A stretch of 64,000 nucleotides of DNA, taken from NCBI RefSeq assembly GCF_014207745.1, contig NZ_JACHJB010000002.1:682001-746000 (forward strand). Reading direction: 5' to 3'. Below are positions 1 through 7,561 of this stretch, piece after piece. The translations under genes were made by a program, and so were the position numbers. Under the pieces are notes generated by a model. It saw only the letters and a program-made list of their open reading frames with translations. It ran no database searches and was not told where the DNA came from. Within the stretch, counting starts at the first letter, position 1, and each line of letters begins with the position of its first letter. The stretch is from Nonomuraea muscovyensis. Lineage in GTDB: Bacteria; Actinomycetota; Actinomycetes; Streptosporangiales; Streptosporangiaceae.

Positions 1-1890
1 GAGCGGATCGTCGACCACTTCGGCACCGACACCCTCGAGGTGATCGAGAAGGCCCCCGAACGGCTGGCCGAGGTGCCCGGGCTCGGCCCCAAACGGACCA
101 GGATGATCGCCGCCGCCTGGGACGAACAGAAGATCATCAAAGAGGTGATGATCTTCCTGCAGGGCGTCGGCGTGTCCACCTCCATCGCCGTGCGCATCTT
201 CAAGCAGTACGGCGAGGCGTCCGTCTCCGTCGTCCGCACCACCCCCTACAAGCTCGCCGACGACGTGTGGGGCATCGGTTTCAAGACCGCCGACACCATC
301 GCCCAGGCCGTCGGCATCCCCCACGACAGCCCCGAACGCGTCAAGGCGGGCCTGCGCTACACCCTGTCCCAGGCCGCCGACGACGGCCACTGCTACCTGC
401 CCGCCCCCAACCTCGTCGGCGACGCCGTCAAGATCCTCGACGTGCCCGCCGAACTCGTCGCCACCTGCCTGGAAGACCTCATCGCCGAAGAAGGCGTCGT
501 CCGCGAGGACATCCCGGCCGGCGACAACACCGTCCCCGCCGTCTACCTGCTGCCCTTCCACCGCGCCGAACTCTCCCTGGCCGCCGGCCTGCTGACGCTG
601 CTGCGCAACGGCCACGACCGGCTCAAGACCTTCGCCGACGTCGACTGGGAACGCGCCGAGACCTGGCTGCGCGGCCAGACCGGCGCCGACCTCGCCCCCG
701 AACAACGCCAGGCCGTCCGCCTCGCCCTCACCCAGAAGGTCGCCGTCCTCACCGGCGGCCCCGGCTGCGGCAAGAGCTTCACCGTCCGCTCCATCGTCAC
801 CCTCGCCCGCGCCAAACGCGCCCGCGTCACCCTCGCCGCACCCACCGGCCGCGCCGCCAAACGCCTGGCCGAACTCACCGGCCACGAAGCCACCACCGTC
901 CACCGCCTGCTCCAGCTACGACCCGGCGGCGAGGCCACCTACGACCGCGACAACCCCCTCGACGCCGACCTCGTCGTCGTCGACGAAGCCTCCATGCTCG
1001 ACCTGCTCCTGGCCAACAAACTCGTCAAAGCCGTAGCCCCCGGCGCCCACCTGCTGTTCGTCGGCGACGTCGACCAGCTTCCCTCCGTCGGCGCCGGTGA
1101 AGTGCTCAAGGACCTGCTCGCCGCCGACGACATCCCCCGCGTACGGCTGACCCAGATCTTCCGCCAGGCACAGGAATCCGGCGTCGTGGTCAACGCCCAC
1201 CGCGTCAACACCGGCCGCCATCCCGCCTTCGAGGGCATGAACGACTTCTTCCTGTTCCCCTGCGAGGAACCCGAGGACATCGCCCGCCTCACCGTCGACG
1301 TGGTCGCCCGCCGCATCCCCCGAAAGTTCGGCCTCGACCCGCGCCGCGACGTCCAGGTGCTGGCCCCCATGCACCGCGGCGCCGCCGGCGCCGGCGCCCT
1401 CAACACCGCCCTGCAGGAAGCGCTCACCCCCGCCCGCGACGGAATGCCCGAACGCCGCTACGGCGGCCGCGTCTTCCGCATCGGCGACAAAGTCACCCAA
1501 CTGCGCAACAACTACGACAAGGGCGCCGCCGGAGTGTTCAACGGCACCGTCGGCATCGTCACCGACATCCGCCCCGACGAACACAAGCTCACCGTCCTGA
1601 CCGACGAGGACGAACACGTCGACTACGCCTTCGACGAACTCGACGAGCTGGCCCACGCCTACGCCGTCTCCATCCACCGCTCCCAGGGCAGCGAATACCC
1701 CGCCGTCGTCGTCCCCCTGGCCACCAGCGCCTGGATGATGCTGCAGCGCAACCTCCTCTACACCGCCATCACCCGCGCCAAACGACTCGTCGTCATCGTC
1801 GGCTCCCGCCGCGCCCTCGCCCAGGCCGTACGCACCAAGGGAGCCGGCCGCCGCCACACCGGCCTCACCCACCGCCTGTCCCCACGCTGA
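1..1890 (+). CDS. recD2: RecD2-type ATP-dependent DNA helicase, 5' end outside window
   Basis: This is a superfamily 1B 5'-3' helicase of the RecD2/TraA family, which acts on DNA ends and in repair without RecBC. The frame is open from base 1, so the N terminus is missing; the first ATG (base 40) is internal. The N-terminal part carries helix-hairpin-helix material (LAEVPGLGPKRTRMIAAAW) typical of RecD2. Walker A is GGPGCGKSFT near base 755 and Walker B is VVVDEASML near base 970. The C-terminal UvrD_C_2-type motif AVSIHRSQGSEYPAVVV lies near base 1665. About 630 residues are present against roughly 720-750 for full-length relatives, so about 100 residues lie upstream. The gene ends 159 bases before the next start and looks like core chromosome. 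Confidence 0.92.
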   Translation, partial: ERIVDHFGTDTLEVIEKAPERLAEVPGLGPKRTRMIAAAWDEQKIIKEVMIFLQGVGVSTSIAVRIFKQYGEASVSVVRTTPYKLADDVWGIGFKTADTIAQAVGIPHDSPERVKAGLRYTLSQAADDGHCYLPAPNLVGDAVKILDVPAELVATCLEDLIAEEGVVREDIPAGDNTVPAVYLLPFHRAELSLAAGLLTLLRNGHDRLKTFADVDWERAETWLRGQTGADLAPEQRQAVRLALTQKVAVLTGGPGCGKSFTVRSIVTLARAKRARVTLAAPTGRAAKRLAELTGHEATTVHRLLQLRPGGEATYDRDNPLDADLVVVDEASMLDLLLANKLVKAVAPGAHLLFVGDVDQLPSVGAGEVLKDLLAADDIPRVRLTQIFRQAQESGVVVNAHRVNTGRHPAFEGMNDFFLFPCEEPEDIARLTVDVVARRIPRKFGLDPRRDVQVLAPMHRGAAGAGALNTALQEALTPARDGMPERRYGGRVFRIGDKVTQLRNNYDKGAAGVFNGTVGIVTDIRPDEHKLTVLTDEDEHVDYAFDELDELAHAYAVSIHRSQGSEYPAVVVPLATSAWMMLQRNLLYTAITRAKRLVVIVGSRRALAQAVRTKGAGRRHTGLTHRLSPR

Positions 1891-1910
1891 CCAGCCCCCT
1901 TTACCACCCC

Positions 1911-1937
1911 TTGACGTCACTTGACCTGCGATTGACC
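1911..1937 (+). promoter_or_regulatory. Three TTGAC boxes upstream of the L,D-transpeptidase gene
   Basis: TTGACG (1911), TTGACC (1921) and TTGACC (1932) follow each other at 10- and 11-base spacing, about one helical turn apart. They may be overlapping -35 boxes or a repeated regulator site. No convincing -10 box sits at 17-18 bases from any of them, so the assignment is tentative. Confidence 0.3.
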
Positions 1938-2048
1938 GCGATAAGTGATGTAAACGTGACCGAACTCTCCCAAATGAATCCGCGTCATACATGTAGGAGC
2001 ATTAAGGTTTTTTGGGAGCACTTTGCTGCCCCGGGGGAGAGGACTGTC

Positions 2049-3239
2049 TTGAACATCGCGTCACGTTGGAGCAAACCCACAGCGGGAATCGCGCTGCTGG
2101 CCGCGGCCACCCTCACGGCCGCCTGCTCGGGCGGCAACCCCGTCACGGGCGGCTCCGGCACGCCCGACGCCACCACCTCCGCCACCCCACAGGCACCCAC
2201 CATCGCCATCACCCCCGCCGAGGGCAGCACCAAGGTCAGCCCCGACAAGAAGATCGTCGTCACCGCCTCCGGAGGCACCCTCGACGAAGTCACCGTCGAC
2301 GGCGGCGACGAAGAGGTCACCGGCACCTACAACGCCGACAAGACCCGATGGATCTCAAAGGGCACCCTCAAACCCTCCACCGCCTACAAGGTCACCGCCA
2401 AGTCCGGCGTCACCACCACCGCAGGCGAGTTCACCACCCTCAAACCCGAACGCGAACTCAAGGTCGCCGACGTCACCCCCAACATCAAGGGCGAGAAGAT
2501 CGGCGTCGGCGCCCCCATCATCGTCACCTTCAACCAGCCCGTCACCGAAAAGGCCGCCGTCGAACGCACCCTCCAGGTCGAAGCCGAAAAGCCCGTCCAA
2601 GGCGCCTGGCGCTGGATCAACGACACCGTCATCATCTACCGCACCGCCAAGTACTGGCCCGCCCACCAGAAGGTCAAGCTCACCGCCGACCTCGCCGGCG
2701 TCAAAGCCGGCAAGGGCACCTACGGCGTCGAGGACTACGACACCACCCTCACCATCGGCGCCAAGGTCATCAGCAAGGTCGACGTCAACAAGAAGATGAT
2801 GTGGGTCTACAAGGACGGCAAGCGCGTCCAGACCATGCGCATCAGCGCCGGCATGGCCACCACCCGCGAATACACCACCACCTCCGGCGTCCACCTCACC
2901 ATGGAACGCGGCAACCCCGTCCGCATGATCTCCCCAGGCCGCAAAAAGGGCGACCCCGGCTACTACGACGTGATGATCAACCACGCCGTCCGCATCTCCA
3001 ACTCCGGCGAATACGTCCACGCCAAGGACAACGTCTGGGCCCAAGGCGTACGCAACGTCAGCCACGGCTGCGTCAACGCCCGCCCCGACCAGGCCAAATG
3101 GTTCCACGACACCATGCAGCGCGGCGACGTCGTCGACATCACCGGCACCAACCGCGAACTCGAATGGAACAACGGCTGGGGCTTCTGGCAGATGTCCTTC
3201 ACCCAGTGGAAGAAGGGCAGCGCCGTCAAGGAGCCGTGA
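2049..3239 (+). CDS. L,D-transpeptidase (YkuD) lipoprotein with Ig-like domains
   Basis: This predicted cell-wall enzyme makes 3-3 cross-links in peptidoglycan, acting outside the membrane. I chose the TTG at 2049 because a strong ribosome site (GGGGGAGAGGA, 2033-2043) precedes it; the frame opens earlier, at 1911. The protein is 396 residues. It starts with a lipoprotein signal ending in LTAAC followed by a Ser/Gly/Thr-rich linker. Two Ig-like domains follow, as in mycobacterial LdtB-type enzymes. The catalytic domain shows the YkuD signature SHGCVNARP near base 3060, with Cys as nucleophile and an upstream His in EYVHAKDN. The C terminus has the Trp-rich end usual in actinobacterial Ldt proteins. 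It is probably monocistronic and originally ended in a hairpin now split by the transposon. Confidence 0.93.
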   Translation: MNIASRWSKPTAGIALLAAATLTAACSGGNPVTGGSGTPDATTSATPQAPTIAITPAEGSTKVSPDKKIVVTASGGTLDEVTVDGGDEEVTGTYNADKTRWISKGTLKPSTAYKVTAKSGVTTTAGEFTTLKPERELKVADVTPNIKGEKIGVGAPIIVTFNQPVTEKAAVERTLQVEAEKPVQGAWRWINDTVIIYRTAKYWPAHQKVKLTADLAGVKAGKGTYGVEDYDTTLTIGAKVISKVDVNKKMMWVYKDGKRVQTMRISAGMATTREYTTTSGVHLTMERGNPVRMISPGRKKGDPGYYDVMINHAVRISNSGEYVHAKDNVWAQGVRNVSHGCVNARPDQAKWFHDTMQRGDVVDITGTNRELEWNNGWGFWQMSFTQWKKGSAVKEP

Positions 3240-3252
3240 ACCGGCCCCACCC

Positions 3253-3278
3253 CTCCTGGCGCGCCCCCCCACCTGTAG
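3253..3278. terminator. Left half of a terminator hairpin split by the transposon
   Basis: CTCCTGGCG plus GCCCC (3253-3267, one-base bulge) is complementary to GGGGCCGCCAGGAG at 20201-20214. Joining the two transposon flanks rebuilds a 14-bp stem with the CTGTAG target in its loop. The rebuilt hairpin lies between the convergent transpeptidase gene and the acetyltransferase gene at 20228, where a bidirectional terminator is expected. Confidence 0.65.
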
Positions 3279-3302
3279 GGGGGCAGACCAAGTACGGGAG
3301 AA
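3279..3302 (+). repeat. Left terminal inverted repeat of the transposon
   Basis: 24 bases identical to the reverse complement of 20172-20195, G-rich end outward. Similarity continues a further ~10 bases inward with one gap (GCGACAGT against GGGACAGT), giving the ~38-bp length usual for Tn3-family ends. Confidence 0.85.
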
Positions 3303-3467
3303 AGCGACAGTCGTCCACGCCCACCTCGGCGTCCACGGCGCCTACACCTTCGCCATGCCCGACCTCGCGCCCGGCGCCATCCGCGACCTGCGCGACCCGA
3401 ATGCCGCCGAGGACGACGACGAGATCTGACCGGCGTGGTGGAACAGGGGGTGGCACCGTGGGGAGCC

Positions 3468-3641
3468 ATGAAGGAGACACCGGATTCGGCCGCAGTGACC
3501 TACGAGGACCTGCTGTGCCAGACCCGCCGGATCCACCAAGAGCTGGAGCGGTACCACGGGATAACCCGGCGGCAACTTCACGAGGAGTGGAAGACCGTCG
3601 AAGCCGCGACCTACGTCGCTGAGCCCACCGGCGCAGCCTGA
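3468..3641 (+). CDS. Small hypothetical protein, 57 aa
   Basis: I do not recognise this protein. The ATG at 3468 follows GGGGAG at short spacing; a GTG at 3435 would add 11 residues. The peptide is charged, with a helical centre (YEDLLCQTRRIHQELERYHG), one Cys and no membrane segment. It ends 14 bases before the DinB gene and may be co-transcribed with it. Just upstream (about 3290-3429) is another open stretch ending MPDLAPGAIRDLRDP, with no start of its own. That looks like the tail of a gene cut off when the transposon end formed. Confidence 0.4.
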   Translation: MKETPDSAAVTYEDLLCQTRRIHQELERYHGITRRQLHEEWKTVEAATYVAEPTGAA

Positions 3642-3655
3642 CAGAATCGTGACCC

Positions 3656-4240
3656 ATGATCGACGATTTCGCGAAAGACAACCTGCACGGGAGACTGCGG
3701 CGGGACCGCAAGGCGCTGCTCTGGAAACTCGACGGCTTGTCCGAATACGACGCCCGCCGACCTTTGACAGCGACCGGGACCAACCTCCTCGGCCTGGTCA
3801 AACACGTGGCCAGCGTCGAGGCCAGGTACTTCGGCGAGGTCTTCGACCGCCCTTCCCCGGAACCGCTGCCCCGGTGGCAGGACTCCGACGGCAGCGATCT
3901 GTGGGCGACCGAGGACGAGACCCGCGATCAGATCATCGGGTTCTATCGGCGCACGTGGGAACACTCGGACGCGACGATCAGCGAGCTTCCCCTCGACACC
4001 CCCGGCCACGTGCCGTGGTGGCCGGAGCCTTATCCCAACACGAACCTGTTCGCCGTCATGGTCCATGTCCTCGGCGAGTCCAACCGGCATGCCGGGCACG
4101 CCGATATCCTGCGCGAGGGCCTCGACGGCCGGACCGGGGTACGCCCCGAATACGAGAAGCAGATCGACGAGGAAGCCCGTGCAGCCTACTGCGCGAAGAT
4201 CGAACTGGCCGCCAGGGCGGCCGCACCCATCAAGGCCTAA
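3656..4240 (+). CDS. DinB-family (DUF664-like) protein
   Basis: This 194-residue protein belongs to the DinB / mycothiol-dependent maleylpyruvate isomerase-like superfamily, four-helix-bundle metalloproteins of which many act as thiol-dependent transferases. The N-terminal helix carries LLGLVKHVASVEARYFGE, with the first metal His. ESNRHAGHADILRE near base 4078 gives the paired His residues of the third helix. The length is normal for the family. No strong ribosome site precedes the ATG. It lies inside the transposon near its left end, and its link to the sulfide genes is unclear; a role with low-molecular-weight thiols would fit but is only inference. Confidence 0.85.
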   Translation: MIDDFAKDNLHGRLRRDRKALLWKLDGLSEYDARRPLTATGTNLLGLVKHVASVEARYFGEVFDRPSPEPLPRWQDSDGSDLWATEDETRDQIIGFYRRTWEHSDATISELPLDTPGHVPWWPEPYPNTNLFAVMVHVLGESNRHAGHADILREGLDGRTGVRPEYEKQIDEEARAAYCAKIELAARAAAPIKA

Positions 4241-4716
4241 CCACAATCGCGCCACCGTGGCCCCCACCAAGGGCGGAGCCACGGTTCACCTCCGCCCCCC
4301 ACCAGCAAGATCACTTCAACACCGAAGGTCGAAGCGCTGCGACGCCACGGCTGGACGGACTCCGCTCCCTGACAACCCCGTCCGTAGCCGGAGTCTTCAT
4401 TCGTGAGGGAGCAGGTAACGCCACGAGCGACCCAGACCTGCGGGTGCTGCCTGAGCAGATGCGCCCGCTGGTCGCCGCGGCGCTGAGGTCGGCGGAGTCA
4501 TCGAGGGCGGCCAGCGCGGCGCGACGCCCCGGCCACCGGCCGATGCCGGCTCGGCGGCCCCGCCCTGCTCGAGCCGGGCACCCCGGGCCGGCGCTCGGCA
4601 ACAGGCTCCTATCCGGCAGATCAAGGATTTCGTCCGGCTCCATCTCGCTCGACAGGATGACGACGCCATCCTTACTCATCCGGATGTTCCTCGGCCGCAG
4701 ACGGTGCCCCCACCGT
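4241..4716. other. Gap between the DinB gene and cstR
   Basis: About 475 bases without a convincing gene. On the minus strand an ATG at 4679, with GAGGAAC in front, opens a frame starting MSKDGVVILSSEMEPDEIL. The first ~25 residues look protein-like and the rest is Arg/Pro/Ala-rich shadow sequence, so this may be the start of a broken divergent gene. I do not recognise it. Confidence 0.4.
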
Positions 4717-4745
4717 TTGCTTTCTGGTACCCCCGGGGGTATAAA
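4717..4745 (+). promoter_or_regulatory. cstR promoter with CsoR-family operator 1
   Basis: A -35 box TTGCTT (4717-4722), a 17-base spacer and a -10 box TATAAA (4740-4745) form a good promoter. The spacer ends in the perfect palindrome TACCCCCGGGGGTA (4728-4741), which overlaps the -10 box. This matches the G/C-tract operators of CsoR-family repressors. Transcription should begin at or next to the cstR ATG (4751), so the message is probably leaderless and self-repressed. Confidence 0.8.
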
Positions 4746-4750
4746 GTGGC

Positions 4751-5020
4751 ATGCAGATGAGTGAAGCGATGGTCGGCGACGCGGTGACGCGCCTGCGCCA
4801 GGCTCGCGGTCAGCTCGCCGGCGTGATCGCGATGATCGAGGCGGGCGAGGACTGCACCAAGGTGCTGACCCAGCTGGCCGCGGTCTCCAAGGCGATCGAT
4901 CGGGCCGGGTTCAAGCTGGTCGCCAGCGGTCTACGGCACTGTAACGCCGCGCAAGAGCGGGATGAGGAGGCTCCGATGAGCGTGGCGGAGCTGGAGAAGC
5001 TGTTCCTGGCCCTCGCTTAG
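4751..5020 (+). CDS. cstR: CstR-like persulfide-sensing repressor (CsoR family)
   Basis: This 89-residue all-helical DUF156 repressor binds G/C-tract operators as a tetramer. Two Cys are present, C35 in GEDCTKV and C64 in LRHCNAA, 29 residues apart, the spacing of C31 and C60 in CstR. Copper-sensing CsoR needs a His four residues before the second Cys; here it is Gly60, so a Cu(I) site is missing. The protein should instead sense sulfane sulfur through a Cys-Cys tri- or tetrasulfide bridge. Its neighbours are all sulfide-detoxification genes, with no copper ATPase or chaperone. ATG 4751 lies right at the predicted transcription start; ATG 4757 is an alternative. Copies of its operator precede three further positions in the cluster. 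Confidence 0.9.
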   Translation: MQMSEAMVGDAVTRLRQARGQLAGVIAMIEAGEDCTKVLTQLAAVSKAIDRAGFKLVASGLRHCNAAQERDEEAPMSVAELEKLFLALA

Positions 5021-5062
5021 GCGGACTTTCCGGGAAGGGGCCGCCTTCGCAGACCTTGCACA

Positions 5063-5076
5063 TACCCCGGGGGGTA
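5063..5076 (+). promoter_or_regulatory. CsoR-family operator 2
   Basis: TACCCCGGGGGGTA, followed by TATATATG. TTGCAC at 5056-5061 could be the -35 box, but its spacing to TATATA or TATATG (13-15 bases) is short. The first clear gene is almost 500 bases downstream, so this may be a leftover site or may drive an unrecognised transcript. Confidence 0.7.
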
Positions 5077-5082
5077 TATATG

Positions 5083-5295
5083 TGTCGGGGTGCTCGACTC
5101 CGCTCGACTGCCTGGTGGGGCGCATCGGTGAGGTGCCGCGAGACCGTTTCGTCACGCGTATGCCTGCACGTCGGGAACCACAGTCGGACCTGTGCGGCGA
5201 TTGTGTGCCGCGCCGTCGCCGCGGTGTACCCGATGGTCGGCGGGGCCTCATGCTTGGAGGCGTGGTCAGGTGGCGAACGGTTCCCGTCCCCTTTT
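5083..5295. other. Segment between operators 2 and 3
   Basis: A frame from GTG 5082 to 5324 is open but gives a low-complexity Arg/Pro/Gly peptide with no recognisable motif. Since a CstR-type operator precedes it, this could be where a former cst gene was deleted. I see no intact gene. Confidence 0.35.
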
Positions 5296-5325
5296 TTGCT
5301 CCGACGATACCCCCGGGGGTATAAG
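5296..5325 (+). promoter_or_regulatory. Promoter with CsoR-family operator 3
   Basis: -35 TTGCTC (5296-5301), -10 TATAAG (5320-5325), and the perfect palindrome TACCCCCGGGGGTA at 5308-5321 overlapping the -10. The layout is the same as in front of cstR. It drives the rhodanese-TauE-thioredoxin-OsmC genes and possibly everything to sqr. Confidence 0.8.
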
Positions 5326-5339
5326 GAAGAGGTGTTCTC

Positions 5340-5549
5340 TTGGAGCTCGATGACCAGATCTACCGGCTGATCCACCAGGGCAAGGGGGTGCTCGTCGACC
5401 CGCAGCGTGACATCCACCGGTTCCTGCGGGCGGCGGCCGAGCCGGCCCGACCTGCTCGGCATGGCCCGGGCCCGCACCCTGGCCTGCTGACCGAAGGCAT
5501 CCCCACCGAGCTCGACCGAGATTCCACCCAGCGAAACGAGAAGAAGGCC
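5340..5549 (+). pseudogene. N-terminal fragment of a CstB-type MBL dioxygenase, in frame with the rhodanese
   Basis: A good ribosome site (AAGGAAGAGG, 5323-5332) precedes TTG 5340. The first ~35 residues (YRLIHQGKGVLVDPQRDIHR) match the start of the intact dioxygenase at 8089 (SYMIGDRSTGRAVVVDPRRD). After this the similarity stops, before the HxHxDH metal motif, and ~35 residues of Pro/Arg-rich filler lead in frame into the rhodanese start at 5550. It looks like a deletion that removed most of a second cstB-like gene and kept its promoter and start. A fused 265-residue product could still be made. Confidence 0.6.
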
Positions 5550-6137
5550 ATGAACACCGACTCCCGCACCATCGACACCGCCACGGCCCGAGCGCTGATC
5601 GCCTCCAATCCGGACGCGCTGGTCGTCGATGTCCGGACCCCCGCCGAGTTCGAGACCGCGCACATCAGCGGGGCGATCAACCTGCCGCTCGACCAGGTCG
5701 ACACCCACCTGCGGCAGATCGTCACCGACGCCGGCGGGCGGATGCTGCTGATCTGCCAGTCCGGCGGCCGGGCCACGCAGGCGCACAAGAAGCTCTGCGA
5801 CGCGGGACTGCCCGACGCGGTCATCCTCGCCGGCGGGATGAACGCCTGGATCGCCTCCGGTGCCCCGGTGGTGCGCGGCAGGCAGCGGTGGAGCCTGGAG
5901 CGTCAGGTCCGCGTGGTCGCCGGCGGGATCGTGCTGGCGTCCATCGTCGCCGATCTGTGGCTTCCCGGAGCGCGCTTTGTCGGCGCATTCGTCGGAGCTG
6001 GTTTGGTCTTCGCCGGGCTGACCGACACCTGCGCGATGGGCATGTTGCTCGCCCGCCTGCCGTACAACCGCGGCGCGGGCGCCGACGTGGACGCCGCGCT
6101 CGCCTGCATCCGCCGCCCCGGACGCAATGCGGCCTGA
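5550..6137 (+). CDS. YgaP-like rhodanese with C-terminal membrane domain
   Basis: This sulfurtransferase moves sulfane sulfur between thiols at the inner face of the membrane. The start is ATG 5550 with ribosome site GAGAAGAAGG (5539-5548). In 195 residues, the rhodanese domain spans ~5-110, with the active loop LICQSGGRAT carrying the catalytic Cys. A DUF2892-type hydrophobic region follows (RVVAGGIVLASIVADLWL, then FVGAFVGAGLVFAGLTD) with two membrane segments, as in E. coli YgaP. It is the first intact gene behind operator 3 and lies 18 bases before tauE. It likely feeds persulfide to, or takes it from, the CstB dioxygenase. Confidence 0.88.
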   Translation: MNTDSRTIDTATARALIASNPDALVVDVRTPAEFETAHISGAINLPLDQVDTHLRQIVTDAGGRMLLICQSGGRATQAHKKLCDAGLPDAVILAGGMNAWIASGAPVVRGRQRWSLERQVRVVAGGIVLASIVADLWLPGARFVGAFVGAGLVFAGLTDTCAMGMLLARLPYNRGAGADVDAALACIRRPGRNAA

Positions 6138-6155
6138 CGGAGTCGAGACGACGAC

Positions 6156-7046
6156 ATGAGCGCTCTCACCCTGGCCGCCGCCGTCGCTGTCGGCCTGACC
6201 CTGGGCCTGTTCGGTGGCGGAGGATCGATCCTCACCGTCCCCCTGCTCGTCTACCTCGCGGACGTCCCCGCCAAGTCCGCGATCGCCATGTCACTGTTCG
6301 TCGTCGGCGTGACCAGCATGGTCAGTGCCGTCGGCCACGCGCGCGCCGGTCGTATCAGGTGGAAGACCGGCCTGGTCTTCGGCCTGGCCGGAATGTCCGG
6401 AGCCTACGGCGGCGGCCTGATCGGGCCGCACCTGCCCACGGCGGTGCTGCTGACGGGGTTCGCGCTGATGATGCTGGCCACCGCCGTGGCGATGATCCGC
6501 GGTCGACGGACTCCCGAGCACGCGCCGGTCCACAAGGACCTGCCGATCCTCCACGTCATCGGTGAAGGCGTCATCGTCGGCCTGGTCACGGGACTGGTCG
6601 GCGCCGGTGGAGGCTTCCTGGTCGTCCCCGCGCTGGTGCTGCTCGGCGGCATGCCGATGAGCACGGCCGTCGCCACCTCGCTGGTGGTGATCGCGATGAA
6701 GTCGTTCGCCGGGCTGGCCGGCTACCTGCAGACCATCCCGGTCGACTGGTCGATCGCCCTGTCCGTCACGGCCGCGGCGGTCGTCGGCGGTCTGGCCGGC
6801 GGGTGGCTCGCCGGGCACATCGACGCCGACCGCCTCCGCAAGGGCTTCGGCTGGTTCGTCCTCGTGATGGGCGGCTTCGTGCTCATCCAGCAGGTCCCGC
6901 CTTCGCTGTTGCCCACCACGGAGGGCGTGGCCGCGCTGGTCGCCGGTGGTCTGGCTTCCTTGGCGGGGGTCACCTACCTGCTCGTGCGCAGGCGACACAG
7001 CCGGAGCGCAACGGCCTCGCGCACCGATCAACTGAACCGCACCTGA
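6156..7046 (+). CDS. TauE/SafE-family sulfite exporter
   Basis: This 296-residue integral membrane protein has about eight predicted helices in two homologous halves. The first half starts with AAAVAVGLTLGLFGGGGSIL and the second with GEGVIVGLVTGLVGAGGGFL; the repeated Gly-rich GGG(G/F) motif is the family hallmark. TauE/SafE proteins export sulfite or sulfonates, and in the staphylococcal cst operon TauE removes sulfite made by CstB. The same role fits here, because persulfide dioxygenase releases sulfite. A Gly/Leu-rich tail follows the last helix. The gene sits 18 bases after the rhodanese and 33 bases before thioredoxin, so it is probably co-transcribed. Confidence 0.9.
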   Translation: MSALTLAAAVAVGLTLGLFGGGGSILTVPLLVYLADVPAKSAIAMSLFVVGVTSMVSAVGHARAGRIRWKTGLVFGLAGMSGAYGGGLIGPHLPTAVLLTGFALMMLATAVAMIRGRRTPEHAPVHKDLPILHVIGEGVIVGLVTGLVGAGGGFLVVPALVLLGGMPMSTAVATSLVVIAMKSFAGLAGYLQTIPVDWSIALSVTAAAVVGGLAGGWLAGHIDADRLRKGFGWFVLVMGGFVLIQQVPPSLLPTTEGVAALVAGGLASLAGVTYLLVRRRHSRSATASRTDQLNRT

Positions 7047-7079
7047 CGGCATCGGCCGAGAGCCGAGAAAGGAATAGCC

Positions 7080-7445
7080 ATGCTGAGCGAACTGACCAAG
7101 GAGAACTGGAGCGAGACGGTCACCTCTGAGGGCATCGTCGTCGTGGACTTCTGGGCGGCCTGGTGCGGTCCGTGTCGCCGGTTCGCCCCAGTCTTCGAGA
7201 GGGTGTCCGCCCGCAATCCCGACATCGTCTTCGGCAAGGTCGACACGCAGGCCCAGCCGGAGCTCGCGGCGGCGTTCCGCATCACCTCTGTCCCCACCCT
7301 GATGGCGATCCGTGACGGGGTCATCGTCTTCTCCCAGCCAGGGGCGCTGCCCGAAGCCGCGCTGGAGGACCTCCTCGGCCAGGTCAGGACGCTCGACATG
7401 GCGGAGATCCGCCGCCATGTGCAGGCACAGCCCGCACGGCGCTGA
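7080..7445 (+). CDS. Thioredoxin
   Basis: This 121-residue cytoplasmic thioredoxin has the active site WAAWCGPCRRF and the cis-Pro motif SVPTLMAI; the fold is complete, with a short charged C-terminal tail. GAAAGG ahead of ATG 7080 is the ribosome site. In this cluster it most likely reduces persulfidated proteins or accepts sulfane sulfur, regenerating the Cys of CstR, rhodanese and peroxiredoxin. The genus's housekeeping trxA would normally sit with trxB near the origin, so this is probably a cargo paralogue. Confidence 0.92.
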   Translation: MLSELTKENWSETVTSEGIVVVDFWAAWCGPCRRFAPVFERVSARNPDIVFGKVDTQAQPELAAAFRITSVPTLMAIRDGVIVFSQPGALPEAALEDLLGQVRTLDMAEIRRHVQAQPARR

Positions 7446-7446
7446 A

Positions 7447-7496
7447 CGAGACGGACGGATCCGAGACGGTCGAGATCCGAGACGGACGGATCCGAC
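7447..7496 (+). repeat. Short duplicated block after thioredoxin
   Basis: The unit GAGACGGACGGATCCGA occurs twice (from about 7449 and 7477) with GACGGTCGAGATCC between. It lies in the 116-base spacer between thioredoxin and OsmC and looks like a local tandem duplication with no hairpin of note. Confidence 0.6.
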
Positions 7497-7561
7497 CGGC
7501 GGGGCTTTCGGCCCTGGCCGCGCCGGCCGTCGCCGAGATACCTCAGGAACAGGAGGTAGTG

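Noticed and set aside
916..1992. 358-residue minus-strand open frame over the helicase and transpeptidase genes
   Set aside because: Gly/Val/Ala/Asp-rich shadow of the real plus-strand genes, no ribosome site.
4751..5020. Copper-sensing CsoR
   Set aside because: The His four residues before the second Cys is Gly, and no copper transport gene is nearby; the Cys spacing fits CstR.
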